Shown: piece by piece, positions 18,866-29,353 of the stretch
Layout of the letters: each line of letters starts with the position of its first letter
How positions within the stretch are numbered: the stretch's first letter is position 1
From: Caulobacter sp. X
Lineage (GTDB): Bacteria; Pseudomonadota; Alphaproteobacteria; Caulobacterales; Caulobacteraceae
Assembly: GCF_002742635.1 (NCBI RefSeq)
Contig: NZ_PEGF01000001.1
Coordinates: forward strand, 2,356,001 to 2,420,000
Length of the DNA stretch: 64,000 nt
Reading direction: 5' to 3'
Notes under the pieces: model-generated
Told to the model about the DNA's origin: nothing
What the model saw: the letters and a program-made list of their open reading frames with translations, nothing else
Databases searched by the model: none
Program-made: the position numbers and the translations under genes

Positions 18866-21190
18866 TCAGTACTTCACGTTCAGGGTCAGCAGCGCCTGGC
18901 GTCCCGGAGCCGGATCGGCGTGGTGGACGCCGTTGGTCCGCAGGATGTAGCGCTCGTCCGTCAGGTTCTGGACGTTGAGCTGCAGGTCGGCCGTCTTGCT
19001 GATGGCCCACGAGGCGAAGGCGTCATAGCGCCAGTACGACGGCGCGTAGATCCGGTTCGTCCCGCCGCCGGCGCCGCCCTGGTTGCCGCCGAAGCTCTTG
19101 GAGACGTAGTAGGCGCCGCCGCCCAGCGAGACGTTCCGCAGGACCTTGTAGGTCGTGAAGGTCGAGAAGCTGTGCTTGGGCGTGTTGGCCAGCGGATCGC
19201 CCTGGTTGACGCTGGTGTAGGCGCCGCGGACCAGTTCGCTGTCCATATAGGTGTAGCCGCCGAACACCTGCCACTTGGGCGTGACATTGCCCGAGAAGCC
19301 GAGCTCGAAGCCCTTGACCTCGACCTCGCCGACCTGGGCGTAGGTGTTGGCGTCGATCTGGATCTGGGCGTTCTTGCGCGTGGTCTTGAACGCCGCCGCC
19401 GACAGGGCGAGCGTGTCGTGGAAGACATTGGCCTTGGCGCCGGCCTCGAAGCTTTCGCTTTCCTCGGGTTCGAGCTGCGTCGTGGCCAGATTGCCCGTGC
19501 CCGTCGCGGTGTTGCTGTTCTGGTCGCCGGCCGAGATGCCCGGCGGGGTCGAGGACGTGCCGTACGAGACGTAAAGGCTGGAGCTGGCGGTGGGCTTGTA
19601 GACAAGGCCCGCCTGGTAGTTGGTGAAGTCCCACGAGCCCTTGCGGGGGGTGTAGGTCGCCGAGGTGAAGACGCCTTGCGACTGGGTGGCGGAGACATCG
19701 ACGCCCGAGCTGTCGTAGCTGTCGTGGCGCAGGCCCAGGTTCAGCAACCACTTGTCGCCAAACTTGATGGTGTCGAAGCCGTAGACCGCCACCGTCTTGG
19801 CGACGTTGCGCGACGCGGGGCTGCGGTTGATGACGCCCGTCCAGCTGTCCTTGTCGTTCGGCGCGTAGACCAGGGTGCAGTCGCCCGCGCCAAGGCTGGC
19901 CAGCGTGCTGGCGGCGATGGTGAAGCCCGTCGGGCAGGCCGAGCCCGAGGTGGTGTAGGTCGAGTAGGTGGCGTTACGGTTTTCTTCGCGGCTCAGCTCG
20001 ATACCGACGTCGAAGCTGTGCTCCAGGCCGAAGACGGTCTTCTTGCCGTGCATGTCGGTGACGGCCGCGACGCTTTCGGTCGGATTCCAGCGGGTCTTGG
20101 TGCCGCGCTTCATCCACCATTGACCCTGGACGAACTGGGCCGCGCCGCCATCGCCCGGATTGGTGACGATGTAGTCGTTCAGCGACTTCGAATAGCGCAC
20201 CACCTGGCGCACGTTCAGCTCGTCATTGATCCGGTGATCGATGGCGAAGGTCGCGATGTCCGACTTGGTTTTTTGATAGTCGCGCGACTTGACCCCGTAG
20301 AAGCTGCGGCGATCGACGGCCAGGATGCCCGACTCCGTCCGCGGCTGGGTCGTCTTGGTGATCAGCGGGATGCCGTAGTCGGGCGTCTGGTTGCTGTCGA
20401 GGTGGTAGTAGCTGACGGTCAGCTGGGTGTCGCCGTTCAGGCCGATCGCCAGCGAGGGCGCCACGCCCCACTTGTCGAAGTCCACGGACTTGCGGCCCGG
20501 CGTGTTGCCTTGCGAGCCCATCACGTTGATGCGCAGGGCGACGCTGTCATTGACCGCGTAGTTGGCGTCAGCGGTGGCGCGGACATATTCGTCGGTGCCA
20601 ATCGCGACCGAGCCGCGCGCGAAGCTGTCGGCCTTCGGCGTCTTGGACGACAGGTTGATGCTGCCGCCGCCCGAGCCGCGGCCGCTATAGGCGCTGTCCG
20701 GGCCCTTCACGACCTCGACCTGTTCCAGGTTGAAGACTTCGCGGACCTGGCCGCCGCTGTCACGCACGCCGTCGACGAAGACGTTGTTGCCCGAGCTCTG
20801 GCCGCGGATGAACGGACGGTCCGCCAGGGGCTGGCCGCCCTCGCCCGCGCCGAAGGTGATGCCCGGCGAGGTGCGCAGGATGTCCTGCAGCGAAGTGGCG
20901 GCGGTCTGCTCGATGATCTTGGACGGGATGACCGTCACGGACTTGGGGGTGTCGACCAGCGGCGCGGTGAACTTGCTCGACGAGGGATCCGCGACACGCT
21001 TGGCGTCGATCCGGACGCCCGAGACCTCGGTGCTGTCGGCGGCGGGCGCGGTGGCGATCGGCGCGGCGGCGTCCAGCCCGGCGGCGGCGACGGCTTGAGG
21101 CAGGCCCAGGCCCGCGAGGCCGGCGACGGCGGCGGCGCTCAGCGCGCGGCGGGGCCGGCTCACAATGCCGGCGAAGGTCGGATTACGCAT
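18866..21190 (-). CDS. TonB-dependent siderophore receptor (Fiu-like)
   Basis: An outer-membrane beta-barrel receptor of 774 residues for a ferric, probably catecholate, siderophore. A signal peptide covers about the first 36 residues (A-V-A-A-A). The plug domain shows D-T-P-K-S-V-T-V-I-P, L-Q-D-I-L-R-T-S-P-G-I near 103-113 and R-G-Q-S-S-G-N-N-V-F-V-D-G-V-R-D. The protein ends in a strand closing N-V-K-Y, with the aromatic/hydrophobic C-terminal pattern of barrel proteins. ATG 21190 is preferred over the open frame to 21382 because it directly precedes the signal peptide. A probable Fur box lies upstream, and a PiuC-type dioxygenase follows, supporting iron regulation. Confidence 0.93.
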   Translation of the reverse strand: MRNPTFAGIVSRPRRALSAAAVAGLAGLGLPQAVAAAGLDAAAPIATAPAADSTEVSGVRIDAKRVADPSSSKFTAPLVDTPKSVTVIPSKIIEQTAATSLQDILRTSPGITFGAGEGGQPLADRPFIRGQSSGNNVFVDGVRDSGGQVREVFNLEQVEVVKGPDSAYSGRGSGGGSINLSSKTPKADSFARGSVAIGTDEYVRATADANYAVNDSVALRINVMGSQGNTPGRKSVDFDKWGVAPSLAIGLNGDTQLTVSYYHLDSNQTPDYGIPLITKTTQPRTESGILAVDRRSFYGVKSRDYQKTKSDIATFAIDHRINDELNVRQVVRYSKSLNDYIVTNPGDGGAAQFVQGQWWMKRGTKTRWNPTESVAAVTDMHGKKTVFGLEHSFDVGIELSREENRNATYSTYTTSGSACPTGFTIAASTLASLGAGDCTLVYAPNDKDSWTGVINRSPASRNVAKTVAVYGFDTIKFGDKWLLNLGLRHDSYDSSGVDVSATQSQGVFTSATYTPRKGSWDFTNYQAGLVYKPTASSSLYVSYGTSSTPPGISAGDQNSNTATGTGNLATTQLEPEESESFEAGAKANVFHDTLALSAAAFKTTRKNAQIQIDANTYAQVGEVEVKGFELGFSGNVTPKWQVFGGYTYMDSELVRGAYTSVNQGDPLANTPKHSFSTFTTYKVLRNVSLGGGAYYVSKSFGGNQGGAGGGTNRIYAPSYWRYDAFASWAISKTADLQLNVQNLTDERYILRTNGVHHADPAPGRQALLTLNVKY

Positions 21191-21241
21191 ATTGGTCTTT
21201 CCCCAGAGGGCGCTCACTCGCCCTTCCTGAAATTGCGAGGC

Positions 21242-21286
21242 GTTCTTAGCGACCTTGAGACGCAGTCGCAATGATAATAGTTCGCA
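21242..21286 (-). promoter_or_regulatory. Probable iron-regulated promoter with Fur box for the TonB receptor
   Basis: Plus-strand TGATAATAGTTCGCA (21272-21286) matches the 15-base Fur core TGATAATnATTATCA at 11-12 of 14 defined positions. Immediately downstream on the minus strand are TTGCGAC (21271-21265) and GCTAAGAAC (21250-21242), spaced 14 bases, which resemble the Caulobacter housekeeping elements TTGaCgS and GCTAnAwC. The box abuts the -35 element, a repression geometry. Fur itself is encoded at 45.6 kb in this window. Confidence 0.55.
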
Positions 21287-21328
21287 ATTGCGGCCGTGTT
21301 GAAAAATGGCGCCGCTTCTGTGGTTTTC

Positions 21329-21359
21329 TTGACGCAAGGGGCGACGCGCGGTTCCTATC
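21329..21359 (+). promoter_or_regulatory. Candidate promoter of the RNase T2 gene
   Basis: TTGACGC at 21329-21335 is a perfect match to the Caulobacter -35 consensus TTGaCgS. A weak -10 (CCTATC, 21354-21359) follows at a slightly long spacing, and the RNase T2 start is 22 bases beyond. The -10 is poor, so the assignment is tentative. Confidence 0.35.
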
Positions 21360-21380
21360 GCGCGTTCAACGGAGTCACGC

Positions 21381-22082
21381 ATGAAGACCGCCCTCGCCGC
21401 CGCCGCATTCCTGGTCCTGGCGGGCGGCGCCCAGGCCTCCGACCTGAAGTCCTGCGCGATTCCGGTGTCGGTGACGCCCGCCCCGTCCGAGGTCCCGCCG
21501 CCGAACGAGATCCATACCGACGTGCCGATCGCGGCCTATCTGCTGGCGCTGTTCTGGTCGCCGGAGTCGTGTCGCGCGGGCATCCCGGAGTCGGACAAGG
21601 CCATTCAGTGCCAGGCCAACAGCTTCGGCTTCACGGTGCATGGTCTGTGGCCCAATGGACCGGACAGGGTTCATCCCCGCTATTGCCGCCCCAGCCCGCC
21701 GATGAGTCCGGCGACGGTGAAGGCCAATCTCTGCATGACGCCTTCGCCCTGGCTGCTGCAGCACGAATGGCAGGCGCATGGAACGTGCCAGTGGGACACG
21801 CCCGAGGCCTATTTCAAGAAGGCCCGCAAGATCCGCGAGAAGCTGAACGTGCCGGACCTGGATCCCGGCGCCGACGGGATCATGACCGCGGGCGAAATCC
21901 GCAAAGCCTTCCTCGATCGCAACCGCAAGCTCGCGCCGGAGGACCTGAATGTCCGCGTCAAGGACGGACGGCTGACCGAGGTGTGGGTCTGCATGGACCT
22001 GAAGTTCAAATGGGCCGCCTGTCGCGGCGGGAACGGCGTCCCCGACATGGCGGTGGTGAAGGTGACGCCCAAGCGGGAATAG
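21381..22082 (+). CDS. Secreted ribonuclease T2 family protein
   Basis: A 233-residue exported RNase. The signal peptide is M-K-T-A-L-A-A-A to A-Q-A-S (cleavage near 20). The first active-site segment is intact: F-T-V-H-G-L-W-P-N-G around 84-93. The second reads H-E-W-Q-A-H-G-T-C near 128-136, with histidine and glutamate kept but alanine where a lysine is usual. Several cysteines would form disulfides in the periplasm. T2 enzymes cleave RNA through a 2',3'-cyclic intermediate and scavenge external RNA. The gene stands alone, divergent from the TonB receptor. Confidence 0.92.
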   Translation: MKTALAAAAFLVLAGGAQASDLKSCAIPVSVTPAPSEVPPPNEIHTDVPIAAYLLALFWSPESCRAGIPESDKAIQCQANSFGFTVHGLWPNGPDRVHPRYCRPSPPMSPATVKANLCMTPSPWLLQHEWQAHGTCQWDTPEAYFKKARKIREKLNVPDLDPGADGIMTAGEIRKAFLDRNRKLAPEDLNVRVKDGRLTEVWVCMDLKFKWAACRGGNGVPDMAVVKVTPKRE

Positions 22083-22103
22083 AGTCGCCCCCTCATAAAA
22101 GAT

Positions 22104-22134
22104 CGTCATCCCGCAACCTGTTCGCGGGATGACG
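22104..22134. terminator. Inverted repeat between convergent genes, likely bidirectional terminator
   Basis: CGTCATCCCGC (22104-22114) and GCGGGATGACG (22124-22134) form a perfect 11-base stem with a 9-base loop, between the convergent RNase T2 and alpha/beta hydrolase genes. On the minus strand it is followed by A-U-C-U-U-U-U. The GTCATCCCG arm recurs in degenerate form near 47.9 kb. Confidence 0.6.
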
Positions 22135-22146
22135 GATCCTGGCTGA

Positions 22147-22983
22147 TTAGCCCTCGATGAAGGCCAAGAGGTCGCGGTTGATCGTTTCGGCCTCGGTCGT
22201 GGCCATGCCGTGCGGGAAGCCCGGATAGGTGATCAGCTTGCCGTTCTTGACCAGCTTGATGGCCAGTTCGGCGCTGTCGGCGATCGGGACGATCTGGTCG
22301 TCCTCACCATGCAGGATCAGCACCGGAACATCGATCGCCTTCAGGTCCTCGGTGAAGTCGGTTTCCGAGAAGGCGGTGATGCAGTCGTAGTGGGCCTTGG
22401 CGCCACCCATCATGCCCTGGCGCCACCAGTTCTCGACGGTGGCCGGCGAGACCTTCGCGCCGTCGCGGTTGAAGCCGTAGAACGGGCCGGCCGCCACGTC
22501 GTGGAAGAACTGGGCGCGATTGGCCAGCAGCGCCGCGCGGAAGCCGTCGAAGACCTCCATCGGCAGGCCGCCCGGATTGGCCTCGGTCTTCAGCATGATC
22601 GGCGGCACGGCGCCAACCAGCACGGCCTTGGCGACCCGGCCGGGCTCGGCGCGGGCCACGTAGCGGGCGACTTCGCCGCCGCCGGTGGAGTGGCCGATGT
22701 GGACCGCGTTCTTCAGGTCGAGGTGGCGCGCCAAGGCGATGACGTCGGCGGCGTAGGTGTCCATCTCATTGCCGGTGTCGGTCTGGCTGGAGCGGCCATG
22801 ACCACGACGGTCATGCGCGATGACCCGGTAGCCCTTCAGCAGGAAGAACATCATCTGGGCGTCCCAGTCGTCCGACGACAGGGGCCAGCCATGGTGGAAG
22901 ACGACCGGCTGCGCGTCCTTGGGACCCCAGTCCTTGAAGAAGATCTGCGCGCCGTCGTTGGTGGTGAAGAAGCCGCTGCTCAT
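22147..22983 (-). CDS. Alpha/beta hydrolase (arylesterase / cofactor-free haloperoxidase-like)
   Basis: A 278-residue cytosolic hydrolase close to bacterial non-heme chloroperoxidases and arylesterases. The oxyanion loop is H-H-G-W-P-L at 30-35, the nucleophile is S99 in G-H-S-T-G-G-G, the acid is near D229 in G-E-D-D-Q, and the catalytic histidine is H258 in [14 protein letters not shown] around 57-65 is also typical. The natural substrate is unknown; these proteins often hydrolyse esters or lactones and show perhydrolase side activity. It is a single gene with an inverted repeat upstream. Confidence 0.92.
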   Translation of the reverse strand: MSSGFFTTNDGAQIFFKDWGPKDAQPVVFHHGWPLSSDDWDAQMMFFLLKGYRVIAHDRRGHGRSSQTDTGNEMDTYAADVIALARHLDLKNAVHIGHSTGGGEVARYVARAEPGRVAKAVLVGAVPPIMLKTEANPGGLPMEVFDGFRAALLANRAQFFHDVAAGPFYGFNRDGAKVSPATVENWWRQGMMGGAKAHYDCITAFSETDFTEDLKAIDVPVLILHGEDDQIVPIADSAELAIKLVKNGKLITYPGFPHGMATTEAETINRDLLAFIEG

Positions 22984-23079
22984 GATCCTGATCCCTTCGT
23001 TCGGAAGGCCTTCCGGCCCGTCCCGTTGCTCCGATGACCAGAAGATGCCCGCGGCAGATCACATTGAATACGGAAACTA

Positions 23080-23100
23080 TGGAAACTCATTGTTTCCATT
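23080..23100. promoter_or_regulatory. Candidate operator upstream of the alpha/beta hydrolase
   Basis: ATGGAAAC-TCATT-GTTTCCAT is a perfect 8-base inverted repeat with a 5-base spacer, about 100 bases before the hydrolase start. A third GGAAAC half-site lies just to its left (23073-23078). The local AT richness stands out. No regulator gene is adjacent. Confidence 0.45.
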
Positions 23101-23194
23101 CTTTCACACGCTAAAGCCGCGAGCGTACCGATTGCACAGGTCCAGCCATCCGGTCTCCAGGACCTTCGAAGGGCCCTGGAGACGCCCGGCGCGG

Positions 23195-24079
23195 TTAGCA
23201 GCCGCCAGGATTGTCGGACTTGATCACGCAGATCATCTTCTGGCCCCGCGCCGGGCCGTAGCGGGCCACGAGCTGGCTTTCGAAGTAAGACCACTTGGCG
23301 CGGGTGTCCTGAGCGGCGACGTTCATCGCCTTGACATAGTCGCCACGCGTTGTCCCCGCGGTGTCCTTGTTCAGCACCGCGTGCTTGATGCGGCCGTTGC
23401 AGTAGGCCGACTCCGGGAAGCCGTCATAGCAGCCGGTGATCAGCCCGGCCGGGAAGGCCGCCCCGGCCGGCGACAACCACGGGGCCGGCGCGGCGTTGTT
23501 CAGTCCCGCTGGGTTGGCGATGCTGGGGTTCGGGCGCGGCGCGTCGATCCAGTTGCTATGCGAGTAGAAGTCCTGCGAGGCGTGGAAGACCAGACCAAGG
23601 TCCTCAAAGACGTTGCACTTGGCTCGCCCCTTGACGCCGTTATAGGTGCATCCGCCGAAGATGCTCGTGCTGTCCAGCGACAGGTTGGGCTTCACCAGTC
23701 CCGAGGCGTCATTCACCGCCGCGTTGATGTTGGACATGATCCAGTCGCGGCAGGCCGTCAGCTGGGCCTGCGCGGCGCCCTGGCTCTGGGCGTAGCCGGG
23801 GCTGTTGAAGAAATCGCCGCCGTCGCAATGGGCGGCCTTGTTGCTCATCAGCCCGCGGGCCGGGTTGTCCGGCGCGCCGACGGCGCCGAAGGTTCCGGTT
23901 TTGCCGGCCAGTTCGGACAGGCTGTCGCCGCCGAAACCCAGGCCCGCCAAGGCTTGGCGGGTGATCCGCTCGTGCTCGGCGTTCTGACCCAAGGCGTGGA
24001 TGGTGCCGAAGGCCAGGGCCTGCGGCGAAGCGATCGTGACGGCGGCTAGCGCCGCGACGACGAGAGCGTGCTTACGCAT
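23195..24079 (-). CDS. Secreted Het-C-like / zinc phospholipase C-fold protein
   Basis: A 294-residue exported protein. M-R-K-H-A-L-V-V to A-L-A is a clear signal peptide (cleavage near 23). The mature part has A-E-H-E-R-I-T-R near 34-41 and F-H-A-S-Q-D-F-Y-S-H-S-N-W around 165-177. The H-x-x-x-D-x-x-x-H-S-N-W pattern is shared by Het-C-like and zinc-dependent phospholipase C/P1 nuclease-fold proteins, so H36, H166, D170 and H174 are candidate metal ligands. Eight or so cysteines suggest disulfides outside the cytoplasm. ATG 24079 is chosen over an upstream ATG because G-G-G-G-A-G precedes it and the signal peptide starts there. Enzymatic activity is inferred, not shown. Confidence 0.75.
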   Translation of the reverse strand: MRKHALVVAALAAVTIASPQALAFGTIHALGQNAEHERITRQALAGLGFGGDSLSELAGKTGTFGAVGAPDNPARGLMSNKAAHCDGGDFFNSPGYAQSQGAAQAQLTACRDWIMSNINAAVNDASGLVKPNLSLDSTSIFGGCTYNGVKGRAKCNVFEDLGLVFHASQDFYSHSNWIDAPRPNPSIANPAGLNNAAPAPWLSPAGAAFPAGLITGCYDGFPESAYCNGRIKHAVLNKDTAGTTRGDYVKAMNVAAQDTRAKWSYFESQLVARYGPARGQKMICVIKSDNPGGC

Positions 24080-24147
24080 TAGACGAGTCTCCCCTGCTAT
24101 GCATCTATTGATTGCATATTGGGGAATACAAGTCACGGCGGAAATGC

Positions 24148-24177
24148 AAAACGGGCGGCCCCTTTCGGAGCCGCCCG
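24148..24177 (-). terminator. Intrinsic terminator after pnp
   Basis: Minus-strand CGGGCGGC (24177-24170) pairs with GCCGCCCG (24159-24152) and is followed by U-U-U-U at 24151-24148, 39 bases past the pnp stop. Confidence 0.8.
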
Positions 24178-24216
24178 CCTGTGTTCGCTTCGGAAAGACC
24201 GATCGCTTTTAAAGGC

Positions 24217-26358
<2,142 letters not shown>

Positions 26359-26604
26359 TTTTCTTCTTTCGGTTCCCGCGGGCGGATTCCCGTCGGGGGC
26401 GGACAGGGGCGGACGGCTAACGGAAGCCGGCCCGATGATCCTCATCCAGTGTGACAGGCGGGTTTGAGGACGTGAACCCTCGGACAATCGGACGCCCAGT
26501 TGGAGCGGGCGGCCTTTGGAGCCTGGCGTACGGCCTGTCTCGGCCGCCGGGCTCCCAATACGCGATCCGCCGCCCTGCTTTCGCGGGGCGGCGGACCTTG
26601 TGCC
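26359..26604 (-). other. rpsO-pnp intercistronic region with two hairpins
   Basis: A perfect 10-base stem (TCCGCCGCCC / GGGCGGCGGA, 26566-26595) lies 10 bases after the rpsO stop, without a U run. A larger imperfect hairpin spans about 26503-26556. In enterobacteria this interval holds the rpsO attenuator, the pnp promoter and an RNase III processing site used for pnp autoregulation; a similar role here is an inference from position. Confidence 0.55.
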
Positions 26605-26874
26605 TTAGCGACGCAGACCCAGCTTTTCGATCAGGGACTGATAGCGACCGGCGTCGGACTTCTTCAGGTGGTCGAGAAGCCGGCGACGCTGGGAAACCAG
26701 CTTCAGCAGGCCACGACGGCTGTGGTTGTCCTTCTTGTGCGTCTTGAAGTGCTCGGTCAGGTTCGAGATGCGTTCCGAGAGGATCGCGACCTGGACTTCA
26801 GCGCTGCCGGTGTCACCCGCGCCGCGGGCGTGTTCGGCGATGAGAGCGGCCTTGCGCTCGACAGTGATCGACAT
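26605..26874 (-). CDS. rpsO: 30S ribosomal protein S15
   Basis: An 89-residue primary-binding protein of the 16S rRNA central domain. The sequence follows the family throughout, with [11 protein letters not shown] near 22-32, H-x-K-D-x-H-S-R-R-G-L-L near 46-57 and the C-terminal L-G-L-R-R. It lies 14 bases after truB in the rbfA-truB-rpsO-pnp order. Confidence 0.98.
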   Translation of the reverse strand: MSITVERKAALIAEHARGAGDTGSAEVQVAILSERISNLTEHFKTHKKDNHSRRGLLKLVSQRRRLLDHLKKSDAGRYQSLIEKLGLRR

Positions 26875-26888
26875 CGGTTAGTCTCCGC

Positions 26889-27821
26889 TCAGGTGAGTTG
26901 GAAGACCCGCACCGGATTGAGCCGCCCGGCGCGCATCTCGCACAGGGCCACCAGCCTGTCGCCGGACATGGCGGAAACGGTGCGATCGCCGGGCGGAAGC
27001 TCGGCTTTCAGCGTTTCAACCTGCCTTGGGAGCAGGACGATGGCGCGTCCCTGTGCAAGCCGGAAGGCGTCTTCATCGGTCACGGCCAACGCCGGGATGT
27101 CGTCCAGCGCGGTCTCGACCGGAAGCAATGCCTCCGACAGCCGGGCCTCATAGCTCAAATTCTCGAGAGTTTCCAGCGATATCGCCTCGGCCTCCGAGAA
27201 GCCGCCGACGCGGGTCCGGCGCAGGTCGGCCACGTGACCGCACGCGCCGAGCGCCTTGGCGAGGTCGCGGACCACGGCGCGGACGTAGGTGCCCTTGCCG
27301 CACTCCATCTCCAGCGTGATGTGATCGGCGTCCGGCTGGTCCACGACCTTGAGGTCGAAGATCGTCACCTTGCGGGTCGGCAGCTCGAACTCGACCCCGT
27401 CGCGGGCCAGGTCATAGGCGCGCTCGCCGTCGACCTTGATGGCCGAGAAGTTCGGCGGGACCTGGTCGACCTCGCCGATGAAGGCCGGCAACGCCGCCTC
27501 GACCTGCTCGCGGGTCGGGCGCACGTCTGACGACGCGGTCGTCTCGCCTTCGCGATCGAGGGTGGTGGTGTCGCGGCCCCAGGCGATCGTGAAGCGATAG
27601 GCCTTGTCGGCGTCCATCAGGAACGGGACGGTCTTGGTCGCCTCGCCCAGCGCGATCGGCAGGATGCCGGTGGCCAGCGGATCCAGCGTGCCGGCGTGGC
27701 CGCCCTTCTGGGCGTTGAACGCGCGGCGCACCCGGGAGACGGCCGTGGTCGAGGTCAGGTCGTAGGGCTTGTCCAGGCAGATCCAGCCCGAGACGGCGTC
27801 GCCCTTCTTGCGGCGCGCCAT
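26889..27821 (-). CDS. truB: tRNA pseudouridine(55) synthase
   Basis: Makes the pseudouridine at position 55 of the T loop in tRNAs. The 310-residue protein carries the catalytic aspartate D47 in [14 protein letters not shown]-x-Y-x-F near 83-87, and a C-terminal PUA-like domain. It starts 2 bases after the rbfA stop, so translation is probably coupled. Confidence 0.97.
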   Translation of the reverse strand: MARRKKGDAVSGWICLDKPYDLTSTTAVSRVRRAFNAQKGGHAGTLDPLATGILPIALGEATKTVPFLMDADKAYRFTIAWGRDTTTLDREGETTASSDVRPTREQVEAALPAFIGEVDQVPPNFSAIKVDGERAYDLARDGVEFELPTRKVTIFDLKVVDQPDADHITLEMECGKGTYVRAVVRDLAKALGACGHVADLRRTRVGGFSEAEAISLETLENLSYEARLSEALLPVETALDDIPALAVTDEDAFRLAQGRAIVLLPRQVETLKAELPPGDRTVSAMSGDRLVALCEMRAGRLNPVRVFQLT

Positions 27822-27823
27822 GC

Positions 27824-28270
27824 TTAGTCCTCGTCTTCGTCGAGGACGTCCGAGAGGCGACGCGTATCCTGCTGAACGCGCGGGTCCAGGAACAGCTTGT
27901 CCATATAGGCGGCGGTCCCGAAGCTCTCGTCGTGGATGAACTTCAGATCCGGCGTGAACTTCATGTCGATGCTGCGGCCCAGGCGGCCGCGCAGGAACTT
28001 CGAGACCCGGTTCAGGCCCTTGATCACCTCGGTTGTGTCCTCGCCGGTCAGGCCCGCGCCCAGCGGCTCGACGAAGCAGACCGCGTGCTTGAGGTCCGGG
28101 CTCATCCGCACCTCGGAGACGGTGACCGAGATGTTGTGCAGCGCCTCGTCCTGCAGCTCCTCCTCGCGGAGGATCTCCACGAGAGCGTGGCGGATCAGTT
28201 CGCCGGCGCGGAGTTGGCGTTGCGAGGGGCCGGCGGCGGCGCCCTTCTTGGTGTCGGCATGGCGCTTCAT
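27824..28270 (-). CDS. rbfA: Ribosome-binding factor A
   Basis: A 148-residue 30S maturation factor with a KH-like fold. Landmarks are [13 protein letters not shown] near 19-31, [11 protein letters not shown] around 51-61 and the C-terminal [11 protein letters not shown]. The basic, low-complexity start ([10 protein letters not shown]) is common in alphaproteobacteria. It is close to truB and separated from infB by an inserted unit (a hydrolase and two exported proteins), a departure from the compact infB-rbfA order. Confidence 0.95.
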   Translation of the reverse strand: MKRHADTKKGAAAGPSQRQLRAGELIRHALVEILREEELQDEALHNISVTVSEVRMSPDLKHAVCFVEPLGAGLTGEDTTEVIKGLNRVSKFLRGRLGRSIDMKFTPDLKFIHDESFGTAAYMDKLFLDPRVQQDTRRLSDVLDEDED

Positions 28271-28380
28271 GGCGCGATCGTCCTTGCGGCCCGGCCGGCG
28301 GGTCGAACGCCGGTGCGCGGGGAAAATCGGAAGGCGCGGTGTCTAGGCCTGTCGAGGGCGGAAGTCCAGCACGGCATTCT

Positions 28381-28504
28381 TCTCCCCCTGCGGGAGAAGG
28401 TGGCCCAAAGGGCCGGATGAGGGGTCGCGCCGGCTCATTCGGACAGGCCCTTCAACCCCTCACCCGTCTCGCTTCGCGAGCCACCCTCTCCCGCAGGGGG
28501 GAGA
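28381..28504. repeat. Dispersed intergenic palindromic repeat, copy A
   Basis: Near-identical inverted ends (TCTCCCCCTGCGGGAGA at 28381-28397; its reverse complement with one extra base at 28487-28504), each itself a hairpin, surround an inner pair resembling GGATGAGGGGT / ACCCCTCACCC. It contains GGTGGCCCAAAGGGCCGGA, also found in copy B at 45.5 kb. It lies between rbfA and the dienelactone hydrolase gene. Confidence 0.75.
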
Positions 28505-28509
28505 GGGGA

Positions 28510-29295
28510 TTAAGCTCCCGTTCTCTCCCGGAAGAACGCGATCACCCGATCGCGGGCCTTCATCGTTCCGCAGTCGGGAATCGAGCGATGCAAGTGCAGG
28601 GTCAGCACCGAGTGCGGCGCCATCGGCACGCCGGGCGCGGCGTCGTGGTCTTCCAGCTCGATGACCTCGACCTTGTCGCCGAACTCGGCCTTCAGGCGGG
28701 CGATGCGGGCGTCGGGCACCAGCTTGTCGGACTTAAAGCGCATGGCGATCAGCGACAGGTCCTCGTCCCTGAACCGACGCTTGGCGCAGGCCAGTTCGTC
28801 GGCCGAGCAGTCGAGACCGCCCCGCTCGGCGAACGGCAGAGACGGCTGGGACATGACCGGCGCCACGACGGCCGGCTCGGTCATCATCGCCAGAGCGAAG
28901 CCGCCCGTGAAGCACATGCCCACCGCCCCGACGCCCTTGCCGCCGCACTCGGCGTGGACCTCGCGCGCCAGGGCCCGCAGCCAGTCGACGATCGGGCTGG
29001 AGCGGCCGCCTTTCCAGACGCTGAACTCGCGGCGCACGCACATGTTCTTGAGGATCTCGAGGGCCGCATAGCCCTGGGTCACGATCTTGCCAGGCTTGCC
29101 GAACAGGCTGGGGCAGAAGGCGGTCATGCCCGCGTCCGCCAGGTCGCGGGCGAAGGCCAGGACGCCGGGATGCAGGCCGGGGACCTCGTGGATGACGATC
29201 ACGGCCGGCCCCTCGCCGATGCGATAGACCTCGCGCGTCCAGCGGCCGTCGTCGAAGTCGAAGCGCTCGAACCCCGCCAGCGGATCGTTCGGCAT
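28510..29295 (-). CDS. Dienelactone hydrolase family protein
   Basis: A 261-residue alpha/beta hydrolase. The nucleophile is a cysteine, C128 in G-M-C-F-T-G-G, as in dienelactone hydrolase; H-E-V-P-G-L near 36-41 is the oxyanion region and a late aspartate/histidine (D-H-D-A-A-P-G-V, P-H-S-V-L) would complete the triad. True dienelactone hydrolases act in chlorocatechol degradation, but no such pathway genes are nearby, so the substrate is open. ATG 29295 is chosen because upstream sequence in frame is antisense to nothing conserved and lacks similarity. It sits between rbfA and two exported proteins. Confidence 0.88.
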   Translation of the reverse strand: MPNDPLAGFERFDFDDGRWTREVYRIGEGPAVIVIHEVPGLHPGVLAFARDLADAGMTAFCPSLFGKPGKIVTQGYAALEILKNMCVRREFSVWKGGRSSPIVDWLRALAREVHAECGGKGVGAVGMCFTGGFALAMMTEPAVVAPVMSQPSLPFAERGGLDCSADELACAKRRFRDEDLSLIAMRFKSDKLVPDARIARLKAEFGDKVEVIELEDHDAAPGVPMAPHSVLTLHLHRSIPDCGTMKARDRVIAFFRERTGA

Positions 29296-29353
29296 CGTGT
29301 CGCCCTCCCTGCCCCGCTCGAAGGCTAGACTGGAATGCGCCTGGACGGCCAGA

